Shown one piece after another: positions 36,362 through 45,022 of a DNA stretch of 57,076 nucleotides; the stretch's first letter is position 1, and every line of letters starts with the position of its first letter. The DNA is taken from the NCBI GenBank assembly GCA_009885995.1, contig VFJQ01000078.1, positions 1 through 57,076 on the forward strand, written 5' to 3'. This DNA is from Verrucomicrobiota bacterium. Its GTDB lineage: Bacteria > Verrucomicrobiota > Verrucomicrobiia > Chthoniobacterales > Chthoniobacteraceae. The notes below the pieces were generated by a model, which had not been told where the DNA came from, did no database searches, and saw only the letters and a program-made list of their open reading frames with translations. The position numbers and the translations under genes were made by a program.

Positions 36362-38092
36362 ATGAAATCACGCGCCGCGCGTTCTCGCCGACCTTCGATC
36401 CTGCTGGCCTGCCTCCTTGCGGGCCTGCCCGCAGCGTCAGCGCTCGGCGCGGCGCTCACGAGCAACCTCTCGCTCCCGCAAGATGGCACCGAGACCGTCT
36501 CGCCGACGCGCTGGCTTGCTTCGGAGTTCAGCACGGATGGCACCTCGTATCTCATCGATTCGATCACGCTCCGTCTTCAGCAAAACGTGAAGGGTGCCGT
36601 GCAGGTGGCGCTCTTTTCGGATGCCGGCGGGCGGCCGGGCGAATTGCTGATGACGCTCAACCCGACAGGCGGCGTCGGTGCGGGCTCAACCGGCCCAGTC
36701 ACCTTCCGCGGCGGCGGCGGCACTCGCGGCTTCGACATGACCTTCCGCAGCAAGGATCTCGGCCGTGGGTTCGGCCTGCGCGGGATCGACGCTACGCGGC
36801 TCTTTGGCGGGCCGACTCGCGTGCGAGTGAGCGGCGATCGCCCCGAGGGACTCGGGCTGGATGCGAATAGCACCTACTGGATTGTGACTCGCGCGGTGAG
36901 CGGCCAGTTCGCCTCCGGCTACACGGATCTGGAGACGGGTGAAGGCGTGGGCTATTCGCCGACGTGGGCGCACAGTGAAAATGCTGGCGCGACGTGGACG
37001 ACCGAGCGCCAGTCGCCGCTCTTCCTCGAGATCATGGCGAATCCCGCGGACCTGCTCGTGACGGATCAGGAAGCGATTGCGTCTGCGGTCTTCAGCGGCC
37101 TGCCGATGGCGCTGGCGCAGCGGGAGGCCATCTTCAGTGCCGTGCGCAACGTCACGCGCGACGTGAACGAGCGCCTCTTCCGCCTGCGCAGCGACGATGG
37201 CTCCGAGCGCAAGCCGGGCTGGGAAGCCTTCGCCACGGCGAGTTACGGCTATGCCGATCACGACACGTTCCTGCCCGCGGCGGGCTTTGAGACCGACACG
37301 TGGGCGGAAACCGCCGGCGCGGAATATCGGGTGAACGAGCACTTCACCGTCGGCGCCGCCTTCACCTATGTGCAGAGCAACAACGCCCTCGAACTCAGCG
37401 TCGGCGACGCTGATATCGAAGGCGAGGCGCTCGCCGCCTACGTCTCCTATCAGCATGGGCGCTTCTACGCGGATGCGCTCTACAGCTTCGCCACCTTCGA
37501 GCACGACCTTCAGCGCGACACGCTCTTCGGCCACACGGCGACCGCCGAGCCGAACAGCCGCACGCACACCTTCCAGCTCAACATGGGCTACAGTCTCCCC
37601 GTGGCCGGCTTCGTTACCGGTCCCTATGCGAGCATCGACTGGATGATCGGCGAACTCGAAAGCTACGAGGAAGCCAACGGCACGACGACGCTCGGCACCG
37701 CGCGCCTCCACGTGCCGGGCCAGACTTTCGACTCGCTGATCTCGCGCATCGGCTGGCAAATCTCGCGCACCTTCGCCATCGACAATGTGAAGCTCACGCC
37801 GCAACTCCGCGCCGCGTGGGCGCACGAGTATCGCGACGAGATCGAGTTCGTGGATGTGCAGCTTGCGACCTCGCCTTTCTCGACGCGAAGCGACGGCAGC
37901 GTGCTCCCCGTCGGTCGATTCGATGCGTCAGCCGAGACGCAGGCGCCGGGTAGCGATGTGTTCGAGGTCGGCTTCGGGCTCGGCATCGAATGGGACGAGC
38001 GCTTCCGCATCTTCGTCGATTACACGGCGCACTTTTTCCAGAACCACGCGCTCGCGCACCAGGTCTCGCTAACTGGCTCGCTTAAGTTTTAG
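36362..38092 (+). CDS. autotransporter with choice-of-anchor passenger
   Basis: 576 residues from the ATG at 36362 with a signal peptide ([20 protein letters not shown]). Residues ~32-235 form a beta-sandwich of the choice-of-anchor kind ([43 protein letters not shown]), typical of proteins carrying surface anchors. Residues ~290-576 are an autotransporter beta-barrel with alternating strands, ending in the aromatic SLKF expected by the BAM machine. It follows the DUF1501 gene by 55 bases. Its stop overlaps that of lpxD on the opposite strand by 4 bases (38089-38092). Confidence 0.85.
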   Translation: MKSRAARSRRPSILLACLLAGLPAASALGAALTSNLSLPQDGTETVSPTRWLASEFSTDGTSYLIDSITLRLQQNVKGAVQVALFSDAGGRPGELLMTLNPTGGVGAGSTGPVTFRGGGGTRGFDMTFRSKDLGRGFGLRGIDATRLFGGPTRVRVSGDRPEGLGLDANSTYWIVTRAVSGQFASGYTDLETGEGVGYSPTWAHSENAGATWTTERQSPLFLEIMANPADLLVTDQEAIASAVFSGLPMALAQREAIFSAVRNVTRDVNERLFRLRSDDGSERKPGWEAFATASYGYADHDTFLPAAGFETDTWAETAGAEYRVNEHFTVGAAFTYVQSNNALELSVGDADIEGEALAAYVSYQHGRFYADALYSFATFEHDLQRDTLFGHTATAEPNSRTHTFQLNMGYSLPVAGFVTGPYASIDWMIGELESYEEANGTTTLGTARLHVPGQTFDSLISRIGWQISRTFAIDNVKLTPQLRAAWAHEYRDEIEFVDVQLATSPFSTRSDGSVLPVGRFDASAETQAPGSDVFEVGFGLGIEWDERFRIFVDYTAHFFQNHALAHQVSLTGSLKF

Positions 38093-39147
38093 AGCGCGTC
38101 CCGCGCGGGCTGAAGCAGCTTGCGCAGTTCGGAAATCTCCGCCTCCAACGCGCTGAGTTTTGCCACCGTCTTCGGGAGTCGGTGGTAATGTGCGACGAGT
38201 TCGCGGCCTTCCTTGATGGGAATGCCGTAGGTTCCGAGCAAGGTCTGTTTGGCCGGCGCGTCCTTGCTGACTCCGCTCTTCGCGGTGACGACGACTTCGT
38301 CGCCGATCTCGACGTGACCGACGACGCCGACCTGGCCGGCGAGCGTGACGTAGCGACCGAGCCGCGCGCTGCCGGAGATGCCGGTCTGCGCGACGATCAA
38401 GCAATGCGGCCCGATCACGACGTTGTGCGCGATCTGCACGAGGTTATCGATCTTCGTGCCCTGCTGAATCCACGTTCGGCCAAAGCGTGCGCGGTCGATC
38501 GTGGTGCAGGCACCGATCTCGACGTCGTCGTCGATCTGCACGTGGCCGGTCTGTGGCACTTTGAGGTGCTTGCCTGCGCTGAATTGATAACCGAAGCCGT
38601 CGCTCCCGATCACGGTGCCGCTGTGAATGATGACACGTGACCCGAGGAGGGTGCGCTCGCGGAGGACGACATTGGGGTGAATGAGGCAGTCCTGCCCGAT
38701 CTGCGACTCGCAGCCGACAAAGCTGTGAGCACCGACGACGCTGCGCGCCGCGATGCGCGCGCCGCTCTCGATGACTGCGCAGGCGTGAATCGATGCCGTC
38801 GGATCAATATCCGCATCGGCGGCCACCACGGCGCTCGGATGAATCCCCGGCGGGGCGACAGCCCTCGGGGGGGGCGATAGCTTTTCGAGGATCGCGGTAA
38901 ATGCGACCGAGGGCCTGGCGACGCGGATCAGCACCGGCGTGATATTCTCTGCGAAGCCCAACGGGACCAGCGCGACGCCGGCCTTCGTCGCGCGGAGGGA
39001 GCGGAGATACTTGGGGTGCTCGAAGAAAACGATGTCGCTTGGGCCAGCATCATCGAGTGACGACGCGCCGGTGATCGGAATGGCGAGTTCGGGAGTGCCG
39101 GGTGCGAGTGGCGTTCCGACGTGAGCGGCGATTTCGATTAGGGTCAT
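38089..39147 (-). CDS. lpxD: UDP-3-O-acylglucosamine N-acyltransferase
   Basis: 352 residues from the ATG at 39147. It has the N-terminal uridine-binding domain ([11 protein letters not shown]) and a left-handed beta-helix of hexapeptide repeats ([20 protein letters not shown]), with catalytic His near residue 240 ([16 protein letters not shown]) and a short C-terminal helix ([15 protein letters not shown]). It adds the second acyl chain in lipid A synthesis and so shows that the host makes an LPS outer membrane. No other lpx gene is in the window. It is convergent with the autotransporter gene. Confidence 0.95.
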   Translation of the reverse strand: MTLIEIAAHVGTPLAPGTPELAIPITGASSLDDAGPSDIVFFEHPKYLRSLRATKAGVALVPLGFAENITPVLIRVARPSVAFTAILEKLSPPPRAVAPPGIHPSAVVAADADIDPTASIHACAVIESGARIAARSVVGAHSFVGCESQIGQDCLIHPNVVLRERTLLGSRVIIHSGTVIGSDGFGYQFSAGKHLKVPQTGHVQIDDDVEIGACTTIDRARFGRTWIQQGTKIDNLVQIAHNVVIGPHCLIVAQTGISGSARLGRYVTLAGQVGVVGHVEIGDEVVVTAKSGVSKDAPAKQTLLGTYGIPIKEGRELVAHYHRLPKTVAKLSALEAEISELRKLLQPARDAL

Positions 39148-39168
39148 TGGCGATGTGGCGTGCAAGGG

Positions 39169-40629
39169 TTACGAGGAACGAAGGGCGTCGAGGAGGGCGT
39201 TGAGTTCGATCGTGACGATGGTGGCTGCCATGTCGCTGAGGCCGTATGGCAGCACTAGTCGATTGCGATGAAGCAGCGCGCCGCAGGTATAGACCACATT
39301 GGGGACGTAGCCCTCACGTTCGTTTTCCGCAGGCTGCAGGAGTGGTTGCTTGAGTTCACCGATGACCACCGACGGATCGTGCAGGTCGAGTAGCAACGCG
39401 CCGATGCAATACTTCCGCATCGGGCCGACGCCGTGAGTGATGACCAGCCACCCGGCGTCCGTCTCAATCGGCGAGCCGCAATTTCCGATCTTCACGGTCT
39501 CCCACGGTTGGCTCGGTCGGCGGAGGATTTGCGGTTCGGTCCAGAAATGCGGATGGCCGGAAAACATCAGGTAAAGGTTCTCGTCGTCCTGGCGCGAGAT
39601 CATCGCGTAGCGGCCGTCGATACGCCGAGGGAAGAGGGCCATGCCTTTGTTCTGCACCGCCCGGCCATTGAGGGTTCGCGCGCGAAAGTTCACGAAGTCG
39701 GTCGTCTCGAGTAGTTGGGGCAGGATCGCGCGGCCGTTGTAAGCGGTGTAGGTGGCGTAGTAGATTACCCGTCCGTCGTCTTCGACGAAGCGCACGAAGC
39801 GCGCGTCTTCCATGCCGTTGCTCTCATTCGAGGAGACGGGGAAGATGATGCGTTCGGCGAGTGCGATGGCGGGGTCGAAATGGATTTCGTAGTTGGATTC
39901 CGCCAGCCAGCGCACGCACTCAGTCGTGCGCTGCACCTCGCGTGGGACAGGGCCGCCGTCCGGGCCGGTGCGCCGCATAGCGGTTTCCAGTTCGCTCAGC
40001 GTGAAGTCATCGCCGAGCGACTGCATGACCTCGGCCGACCACTCGTTTTCGAATCCCATCTCCATCAGCTTGTGGAGAAAGATCGTTTTCTTATACGTGG
40101 GGTTCGGGTTCAGCACAGGCGCGGCGACGAATCGCGAGGCCTCGTCCATCGCGACGGAATGGTCGGCGCGGATGATTCCGGTTCGGAATCCGATTGAGGA
40201 AATGTGGCCTTCGCCGGTGGCGCGCAGGCTCAGGATGAAGCGGAGTTCGCCATCCCCGAGACGGGACTGGTCCGGATGCGCGACGATCGAGGGGTTGAAG
40301 AGCGCGGCGGACTCCAGCGCATACTCGCCGGAGAAGAGGGCGCCGATGTAGAGCTGGCGTGTCTCGGAAAGCGCACGCCCGCTGAAGACGTGTGGTTTCA
40401 CCCGCTCGAAGTGCCGCTGCCAAATCGCGCGCACATCGAGATGACGATTTCCGAAGTCTTCCGTCACTGCGGCGAGTTGCTCCTCCGTCTCCGCCTCGTT
40501 GAGCGAAAGCGCGCGCCCGAGGATGTTGACGATCCGGGCTGGGTCGGAGGGGATGAATGGGCGAATGAGCACGCGCGCGCTGTTCGGGCGCAGCATCACA
40601 CCGGTTGGCTGAGTGTTCAGGCTAAGCAT
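39169..40629 (-). CDS. GH130-family glycoside phosphorylase
   Basis: 486 residues with the five-bladed propeller layout of GH130 (FNPSIVAHPD, SNESNGMEDARFVRF, YTAYNGRAILPQLLETTDF, KGMALFPRRIDGRYAMISRQ, GNCGSPIETDAGWLVITHGV, GYVPNVVYTCGAL). GH130 enzymes phosphorolyse beta-mannosides, releasing mannose-1-phosphate. The N-terminal ~100 residues are an extra helical domain like that of beta-1,2-mannan phosphorylases. It overlaps the end of the GT4 gene by 13 bases, suggesting a mannoside-building and -recycling pair. Confidence 0.9.
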   Translation of the reverse strand: MLSLNTQPTGVMLRPNSARVLIRPFIPSDPARIVNILGRALSLNEAETEEQLAAVTEDFGNRHLDVRAIWQRHFERVKPHVFSGRALSETRQLYIGALFSGEYALESAALFNPSIVAHPDQSRLGDGELRFILSLRATGEGHISSIGFRTGIIRADHSVAMDEASRFVAAPVLNPNPTYKKTIFLHKLMEMGFENEWSAEVMQSLGDDFTLSELETAMRRTGPDGGPVPREVQRTTECVRWLAESNYEIHFDPAIALAERIIFPVSSNESNGMEDARFVRFVEDDGRVIYYATYTAYNGRAILPQLLETTDFVNFRARTLNGRAVQNKGMALFPRRIDGRYAMISRQDDENLYLMFSGHPHFWTEPQILRRPSQPWETVKIGNCGSPIETDAGWLVITHGVGPMRKYCIGALLLDLHDPSVVIGELKQPLLQPAENEREGYVPNVVYTCGALLHRNRLVLPYGLSDMAATIVTIELNALLDALRSS

Positions 40630-42899
40630 GGTTGTGGGATCTTGGTCTTCGCGTTGCGGACGTGCGTCAGCTCTGTGCGAGCGAGGTAGTAGGCGAGGCT
40701 CGATTCGGCGCCTTGGTTTTGGTTGAGATGATCCTGCAGCAGCGCGTCGCGGCAGCCGCCGGTCGTCGGGTCGTAAAGCGGCTCGCCGAGATCATTGCGG
40801 CCAAGGAACCACTCGAAGCAGCGGCGCGCGGCGTGGCTCCAGAAATCGTCGCGCGTGAGCGCGTGGGCTTCGAGGCAGGCGGAAATCATGGCGTGAGCTT
40901 CGAGCGGCTGCTGATCGAAGCGCGCACGATCGCCACCGCGCTTCCAGAAGCCGTGGCAGCCGATCGGCGCGAAGTGGCCGCCGTCGGCAGTTTGCGCTTC
41001 CAGCAGCCAGCGCAACGAGTAGAGGCCGATCTCGAACATCTCGCCGTTGGAAGTCCAGTGGCCGCTCAGGAGCAGCGCGTGCGAGAGCTTCGCATTGTCG
41101 TAGGTGACGCTCCGCTCGAACCACTGCCAGCCGGGAGCAGCGTTGGCGCGGAACAGATCGACGAGTTGCCCCGCCAGCAGATCACGCATCTGGCTCACCG
41201 CGCGGTCGCCGGAGAAGGCGCGCAGGTATTCATGAATCGCGAGCAGGGCGAAGGCCCATGCCCGCGGTGAGCTGAAGCGCGCGACAGGCGGTAAGCCGCG
41301 TTGGAAGAGCAGCGCGCAGAGGTTGCGATGCCCCGCGTCGCGTGAACGCCCGAGCGCGGTGCCGACGGCCCACAGCGCCCGCGCGTGGCTGTCTTCCGAG
41401 CCCGCGCGCTCGATCCATTCGCGGTGATGATTCATGAAATTGCGGAACCGCGATGTGTTCGCGTCGAAGGCATACCACAGGAAAGCGAGGTAGCTGCTGG
41501 CCAGTCGCTTCAACTCCGGCTGCGGCTCCCCTGTTTCATCGAGGAGCACGGTGAAGATGAACGCTCGCGCGTTGTCGTCGGTGCAATAGCCCTCGTGGTA
41601 GTTGGGCACGTTGTAGATCGCGTGCTGAAAGATGCCTGTGTGATCGCTCATCTCGAAGAGGTGATCGAGCTTCAGCGGCGGGACCGGGTAGTTCTCGTTG
41701 CGAGTCGTCCGCACGGCTGCGGTCTCGATCGACGGAACGCTGAGGCTCGCGCGCGCGCGTTCGAAGCTCTCCATGTAGCGGCGCGCCACGACGGGCCAGA
41801 TCATCTCGCGCCCGGCTTTCCATGCGCGTTTGCGCATCGCGGTCATCAGCGTCGGGTTCGACAGGAAATGGTTCACGCCTTCCGCGATGCCGCGCGAATC
41901 GTGGAAGGGGACGAGGAGTCCGCGCTCTCCGGCGAGCAGTTCCTGCGCGTGCCAATACGGGGTCGAGACGATCGCTTTCCCGGCGCCGAAAGTGTAGGCG
42001 AGCGTGCCAGAGGTGATCTGCGCTTCGTTGAGATACGGCGTGAGATAGATGTCTGCTGCACCGATGAATTCTTTCAGTTCATCGATCGTGACGAAGCGGT
42101 TGTGAAAGATGACCTGCCGGGCGACTCCGCGTTCGGCGGCGAGGCGCTCGAGCTTCTTGCGATACGCTTCGCCCTCGTGTGCGAGCAGGTGCGGATGCGT
42201 CGCGCCGAGCACGATATAGACGATGTTCGGGTGCCGTTCGAGGATGGCCGGCAGCGCGTCGATGACATATTCGATGCCCTTGTTCGGCGAGAGCAGGCCG
42301 AAAGTCAGCAGCACCGTCTTCCCCTCCACACCGAAGACATCCTTGTAAAAATTCGAGTCGATGAACGGCATGTCGATCACGCCATGCGGGATGAGGTCGA
42401 TCTTCCGTGGGTCCACGCCGTAAATGGTCTCGAGCATCTGCTGGCCGCGCTCGGCCATGACGATCAGCCGGTTGGAGAGCGCATCGAGCTCCGCCATCAC
42501 CGCCCGCTGGTCCGCGTTTGGCTCGTTCAGGACGGTGTGCAGGGTGGTCACGACCGGCATTCTCACCTCGCGCAGAAAAGTCAGGAGGTGGCTGCCCGCG
42601 GGGCCGCCGTAGATGCCGAACTCGTGCTGCACCGACACGACCTCGACATTGTTGATGTTCAGAAACTCGGCGGCGCGCCGGTAGGAATCGAGTTCCTGCT
42701 CGGCGATCTCGAAGCGGACGCGCTCCGGGTAATCGTAGCCCTCAGGGCGGTCATTCACCGAGCCGACGATGCACTGCGATTCGGGAAACTCCGTCGCGAT
42801 CGCCTCGCAAATGTCGGCCGTGAACGTCGCGATCCCGCAGCGTCGCGGCACGTGATCGCCGAGGAAGGCGATGTGTTTGGTGTTTGTCGTTATTTCCAT
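40617..42899 (-). CDS. GT4 glycosyltransferase fused to an alpha/alpha-toroid domain
   Basis: 760 residues. Residues 1-390 are a GT-B fold GT4 transferase: N-terminal GIATFTADICEAIATEFPES, HEFGIYGG, C-terminal LLTFGLLSPNKGIEYVIDAL and the nucleotide-sugar site YLNEAQITSGTLAYTFGAGK. Residues ~410-750 are helical with toroid-like repeats (NVPNYHEGYCTDDNARAFIF, NNHHREWIERAG-like, SYLAFLWYAFDANTSRFRNF), resembling glucoamylase/mannosidase-type barrels. A transferase fused to a hydrolase-like domain and overlapping a GH130 phosphorylase suggests synthesis and trimming of a mannose-containing glycan. The donor is unknown. Confidence 0.85.
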   Translation of the reverse strand: MEITTNTKHIAFLGDHVPRRCGIATFTADICEAIATEFPESQCIVGSVNDRPEGYDYPERVRFEIAEQELDSYRRAAEFLNINNVEVVSVQHEFGIYGGPAGSHLLTFLREVRMPVVTTLHTVLNEPNADQRAVMAELDALSNRLIVMAERGQQMLETIYGVDPRKIDLIPHGVIDMPFIDSNFYKDVFGVEGKTVLLTFGLLSPNKGIEYVIDALPAILERHPNIVYIVLGATHPHLLAHEGEAYRKKLERLAAERGVARQVIFHNRFVTIDELKEFIGAADIYLTPYLNEAQITSGTLAYTFGAGKAIVSTPYWHAQELLAGERGLLVPFHDSRGIAEGVNHFLSNPTLMTAMRKRAWKAGREMIWPVVARRYMESFERARASLSVPSIETAAVRTTRNENYPVPPLKLDHLFEMSDHTGIFQHAIYNVPNYHEGYCTDDNARAFIFTVLLDETGEPQPELKRLASSYLAFLWYAFDANTSRFRNFMNHHREWIERAGSEDSHARALWAVGTALGRSRDAGHRNLCALLFQRGLPPVARFSSPRAWAFALLAIHEYLRAFSGDRAVSQMRDLLAGQLVDLFRANAAPGWQWFERSVTYDNAKLSHALLLSGHWTSNGEMFEIGLYSLRWLLEAQTADGGHFAPIGCHGFWKRGGDRARFDQQPLEAHAMISACLEAHALTRDDFWSHAARRCFEWFLGRNDLGEPLYDPTTGGCRDALLQDHLNQNQGAESSLAYYLARTELTHVRNAKTKIPQPCLA

Positions 42900-42951
42900 G
42901 GGCTCGGTCGCGTGGTCTGGAGCGCCTTAGCGTGGCGGCGATGCCTGAGTC

Positions 42952-42973
42952 GCCTTGGTGGGGGCACCAAGGC
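42952..42973. repeat. small perfect hairpin between GT4 and desaturase genes
   Basis: GCCTTGGTG (42952-42960) pairs with CACCAAGGC (42965-42973) around a GGGG loop, a 9-bp perfect stem. No T run follows on either strand. It could be a REP-like element or a weak terminator for the desaturase gene, read on the minus strand. Confidence 0.45.
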
Positions 42974-43014
42974 CTGATCGAAACGTGAAACCTTCCGTTC
43001 GCTGCGGTGCCGGG

Positions 43015-44130
43015 TCAGCCGGCATCGTTGCGGCTGGCGCTACGGTGCGTGTCACCGCGAGTGGCGGCTCTCGCTTTCTTTCGCTGCCGGCGCACGTGGC
43101 GGAAGCTCACGAGCTGGCGGTGCTCCTCATCCCAGAGGTGGTAGTCGATCGCCTTGAAGCTACGCAGCAGCGTGAGTGGCTTCACGCCCTCGAAGATCGG
43201 GTGGGACTTGTGGCAGCGTTCGAGGTTGTAGTTCGGAATCCGTGGGCTGAGGTGATGGATGTGGTGGAAGCCGATGTTTCCCGTGAACCACTGGAGGATG
43301 CGGGGCAGGCGATAGAAGGAGCTGCCCTGCAGCGCAGCCTCGGTGTAGTCCCACGCGTCGCCGCGTTCCCAATACGCGCCGTCGAACTGATGCTGCACGT
43401 AGAACATCCAGACGCCGGCGGCTCCGGCGACCATCGTGACCATGAGTTGGATGAGCACGTAGGCCTTGAAGCCGAACACCGAGCCCAGGATGAGCACCAT
43501 CGCTGCGATGGCTGCATTCATCGCCCAGACCGAGTGCCGCTCGCGGGTATTCGCACTGGGGGAAGGGAACCGCTCGCGGATGAGGAAGAGGAAGGCTGGT
43601 GCGAGCACGAAGAGCACGATCGGGTTCCGCGCGAGCCGATACGCGAAGCGCCTCCAGCGCGACGACTCGAGGTATTCCTGCACCGTCATCGTCCACACGT
43701 CGCCCGTGCCGCGACGATCGAGATCGCCGGAGGTGGCGTGGTGGAGCGAGTGCTCCCAGCGCCAGTGGTAGTAAGGCGTGAAGGTCAGCATCCCGCAGAT
43801 AAAACCGAAGATATCGTTGGCGACGCGGCTCTTGAAAAATGAGCCGTGGCCGCAGTCATGGAAGATGATGAAAATTCGCACGACCAACCCGCCTGCGAGC
43901 ACGGCGAGGCCAGCCGTCAGCCACCACGAGATCGACAGGCTCCAATACATCAGCGCCCACAGCGCCGCATAGCCGCCGAGTGTGTTCACGAGCTGCCACG
44001 TCGCTCGCCACACCGAGGGTTCCTGGAATTGCAGGACGACTGACTTCCAGTCTGCGACGCCGATGCGTGCCCCCGCGGGACGGGTCGCGCCTTCCGCGGC
44101 GCTCCGATCCGATGATGCGTGACTACGCAT
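43015..44130 (-). CDS. membrane fatty-acid desaturase (delta-12 type)
   Basis: 371 residues with three histidine boxes for the di-iron site: HDCGHGS (H91-H95), HSLHHATSGD (H127-H131) and GFHHIHHLS near residue 290. Several membrane helices flank them. The box spacing and the FHDCGH box resemble the plant/cyanobacterial omega-6 (DesA-like) group that introduces a double bond into acyl-lipid or acyl-CoA chains. It sits alone between the glycan genes and the HlyD cassette. Confidence 0.92.
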   Translation of the reverse strand: MRSHASSDRSAAEGATRPAGARIGVADWKSVVLQFQEPSVWRATWQLVNTLGGYAALWALMYWSLSISWWLTAGLAVLAGGLVVRIFIIFHDCGHGSFFKSRVANDIFGFICGMLTFTPYYHWRWEHSLHHATSGDLDRRGTGDVWTMTVQEYLESSRWRRFAYRLARNPIVLFVLAPAFLFLIRERFPSPSANTRERHSVWAMNAAIAAMVLILGSVFGFKAYVLIQLMVTMVAGAAGVWMFYVQHQFDGAYWERGDAWDYTEAALQGSSFYRLPRILQWFTGNIGFHHIHHLSPRIPNYNLERCHKSHPIFEGVKPLTLLRSFKAIDYHLWDEEHRQLVSFRHVRRQRKKARAATRGDTHRSASRNDAG

Positions 44131-44296
44131 GTTCCAGATCCTCGGTCAGATGATGGACAGATATTTTCATTCACTTGAAGGTCGCACGCTTCCGGTGGGA
44201 AGCGAGATGCTTCTCCGGGAAACAGCCGCGCGGGAGAGTCGAGCCAAGTAGTCCATCGCTTGACCGTTCGTGCCGCTGCGGCTTCTTTGCGGCTTC

Positions 44297-45019
44297 ATGA
44301 TTCGTCCCTTCCTCGCCGGCACTGCCCTGCTCTTCGGTTTGAGCTTCTCCGCCGCGGCGCAACCGCTGGCCGTGGCGGGGATCACGGAGCCGTTCATGGA
44401 TGTGACGGTGTCTTCGCCAGTGCAGGGGACGATCCGGTTGGAGCATTATCAAGAGGGGGCGCTGGTGAAGGAAGGGCAGATCATCCTCGAACTCGATAGC
44501 AAGCTGGAGGAACTCGAGGCCGGGCGGCGCCGCGAGGTGATGGAGCGGACGATGACGGACTACGAGGGAACGAAGCAGCTTTTCGAGAAGTCGAAGGCAG
44601 TATCGAAAGACGAGCTCGATAAAAAGCAGACCGAATACAAAGTCGCAGTCGCGGAACTTGGGATCGCGGAGGAGCAACTGCGGCGGCGGAAAATCGTGGC
44701 GCCGTTCTCGGGGAGCATCGTGGAGATCCTGTTGCAGCCGGGCGCGTCGTGTGAGCCGTATCAGCCGCTGCTGCGGATGGTGGATACGTCGCGGGTGTAT
44801 TTCGTGGGGCACATCGAGGGGACGGCAGCGGCGGATTTGAAGCTGAGCCAAACGGTGAAGGTGGAGGTGACTGGCGCGCGCCAGCCGGTCGAGGCCACGA
44901 TTTCGTTCATCGCGCCGGTGGTGGATTCGGCGAGCGGCCTCGCGCGGGTGAAGGCGGTTTTCGACAATACGGAAGGCAAAGTGCGCCCGGGTCTGGCAGC
45001 GCGGATGATCCTCGAATAA
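44297..45019 (+). CDS. secreted HlyD-like adaptor (short)
   Basis: 240 residues from the ATG at 44297 with a signal peptide (MIRPFLAGTALLFGLSFSAAA). It has two lipoyl half-motifs (SSPVQGTIRLEHYQEGALVK and RRKIVAPFSGSIVEILLQPG), a short alpha-hairpin between them (TMTDYEGTKQLFEKSKAVSKDEL, split by a turn) and a beta-barrel (FVGHIEGTAAADLKL). It is shorter than RND adaptors and lacks the membrane-proximal domain. The next gene starts 3 bases later, so it is the first gene of a three-gene operon whose members all carry HlyD-type modules. Confidence 0.88.
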   Translation: MIRPFLAGTALLFGLSFSAAAQPLAVAGITEPFMDVTVSSPVQGTIRLEHYQEGALVKEGQIILELDSKLEELEAGRRREVMERTMTDYEGTKQLFEKSKAVSKDELDKKQTEYKVAVAELGIAEEQLRRRKIVAPFSGSIVEILLQPGASCEPYQPLLRMVDTSRVYFVGHIEGTAAADLKLSQTVKVEVTGARQPVEATISFIAPVVDSASGLARVKAVFDNTEGKVRPGLAARMILE

Positions 45020-45022
45020 CCG

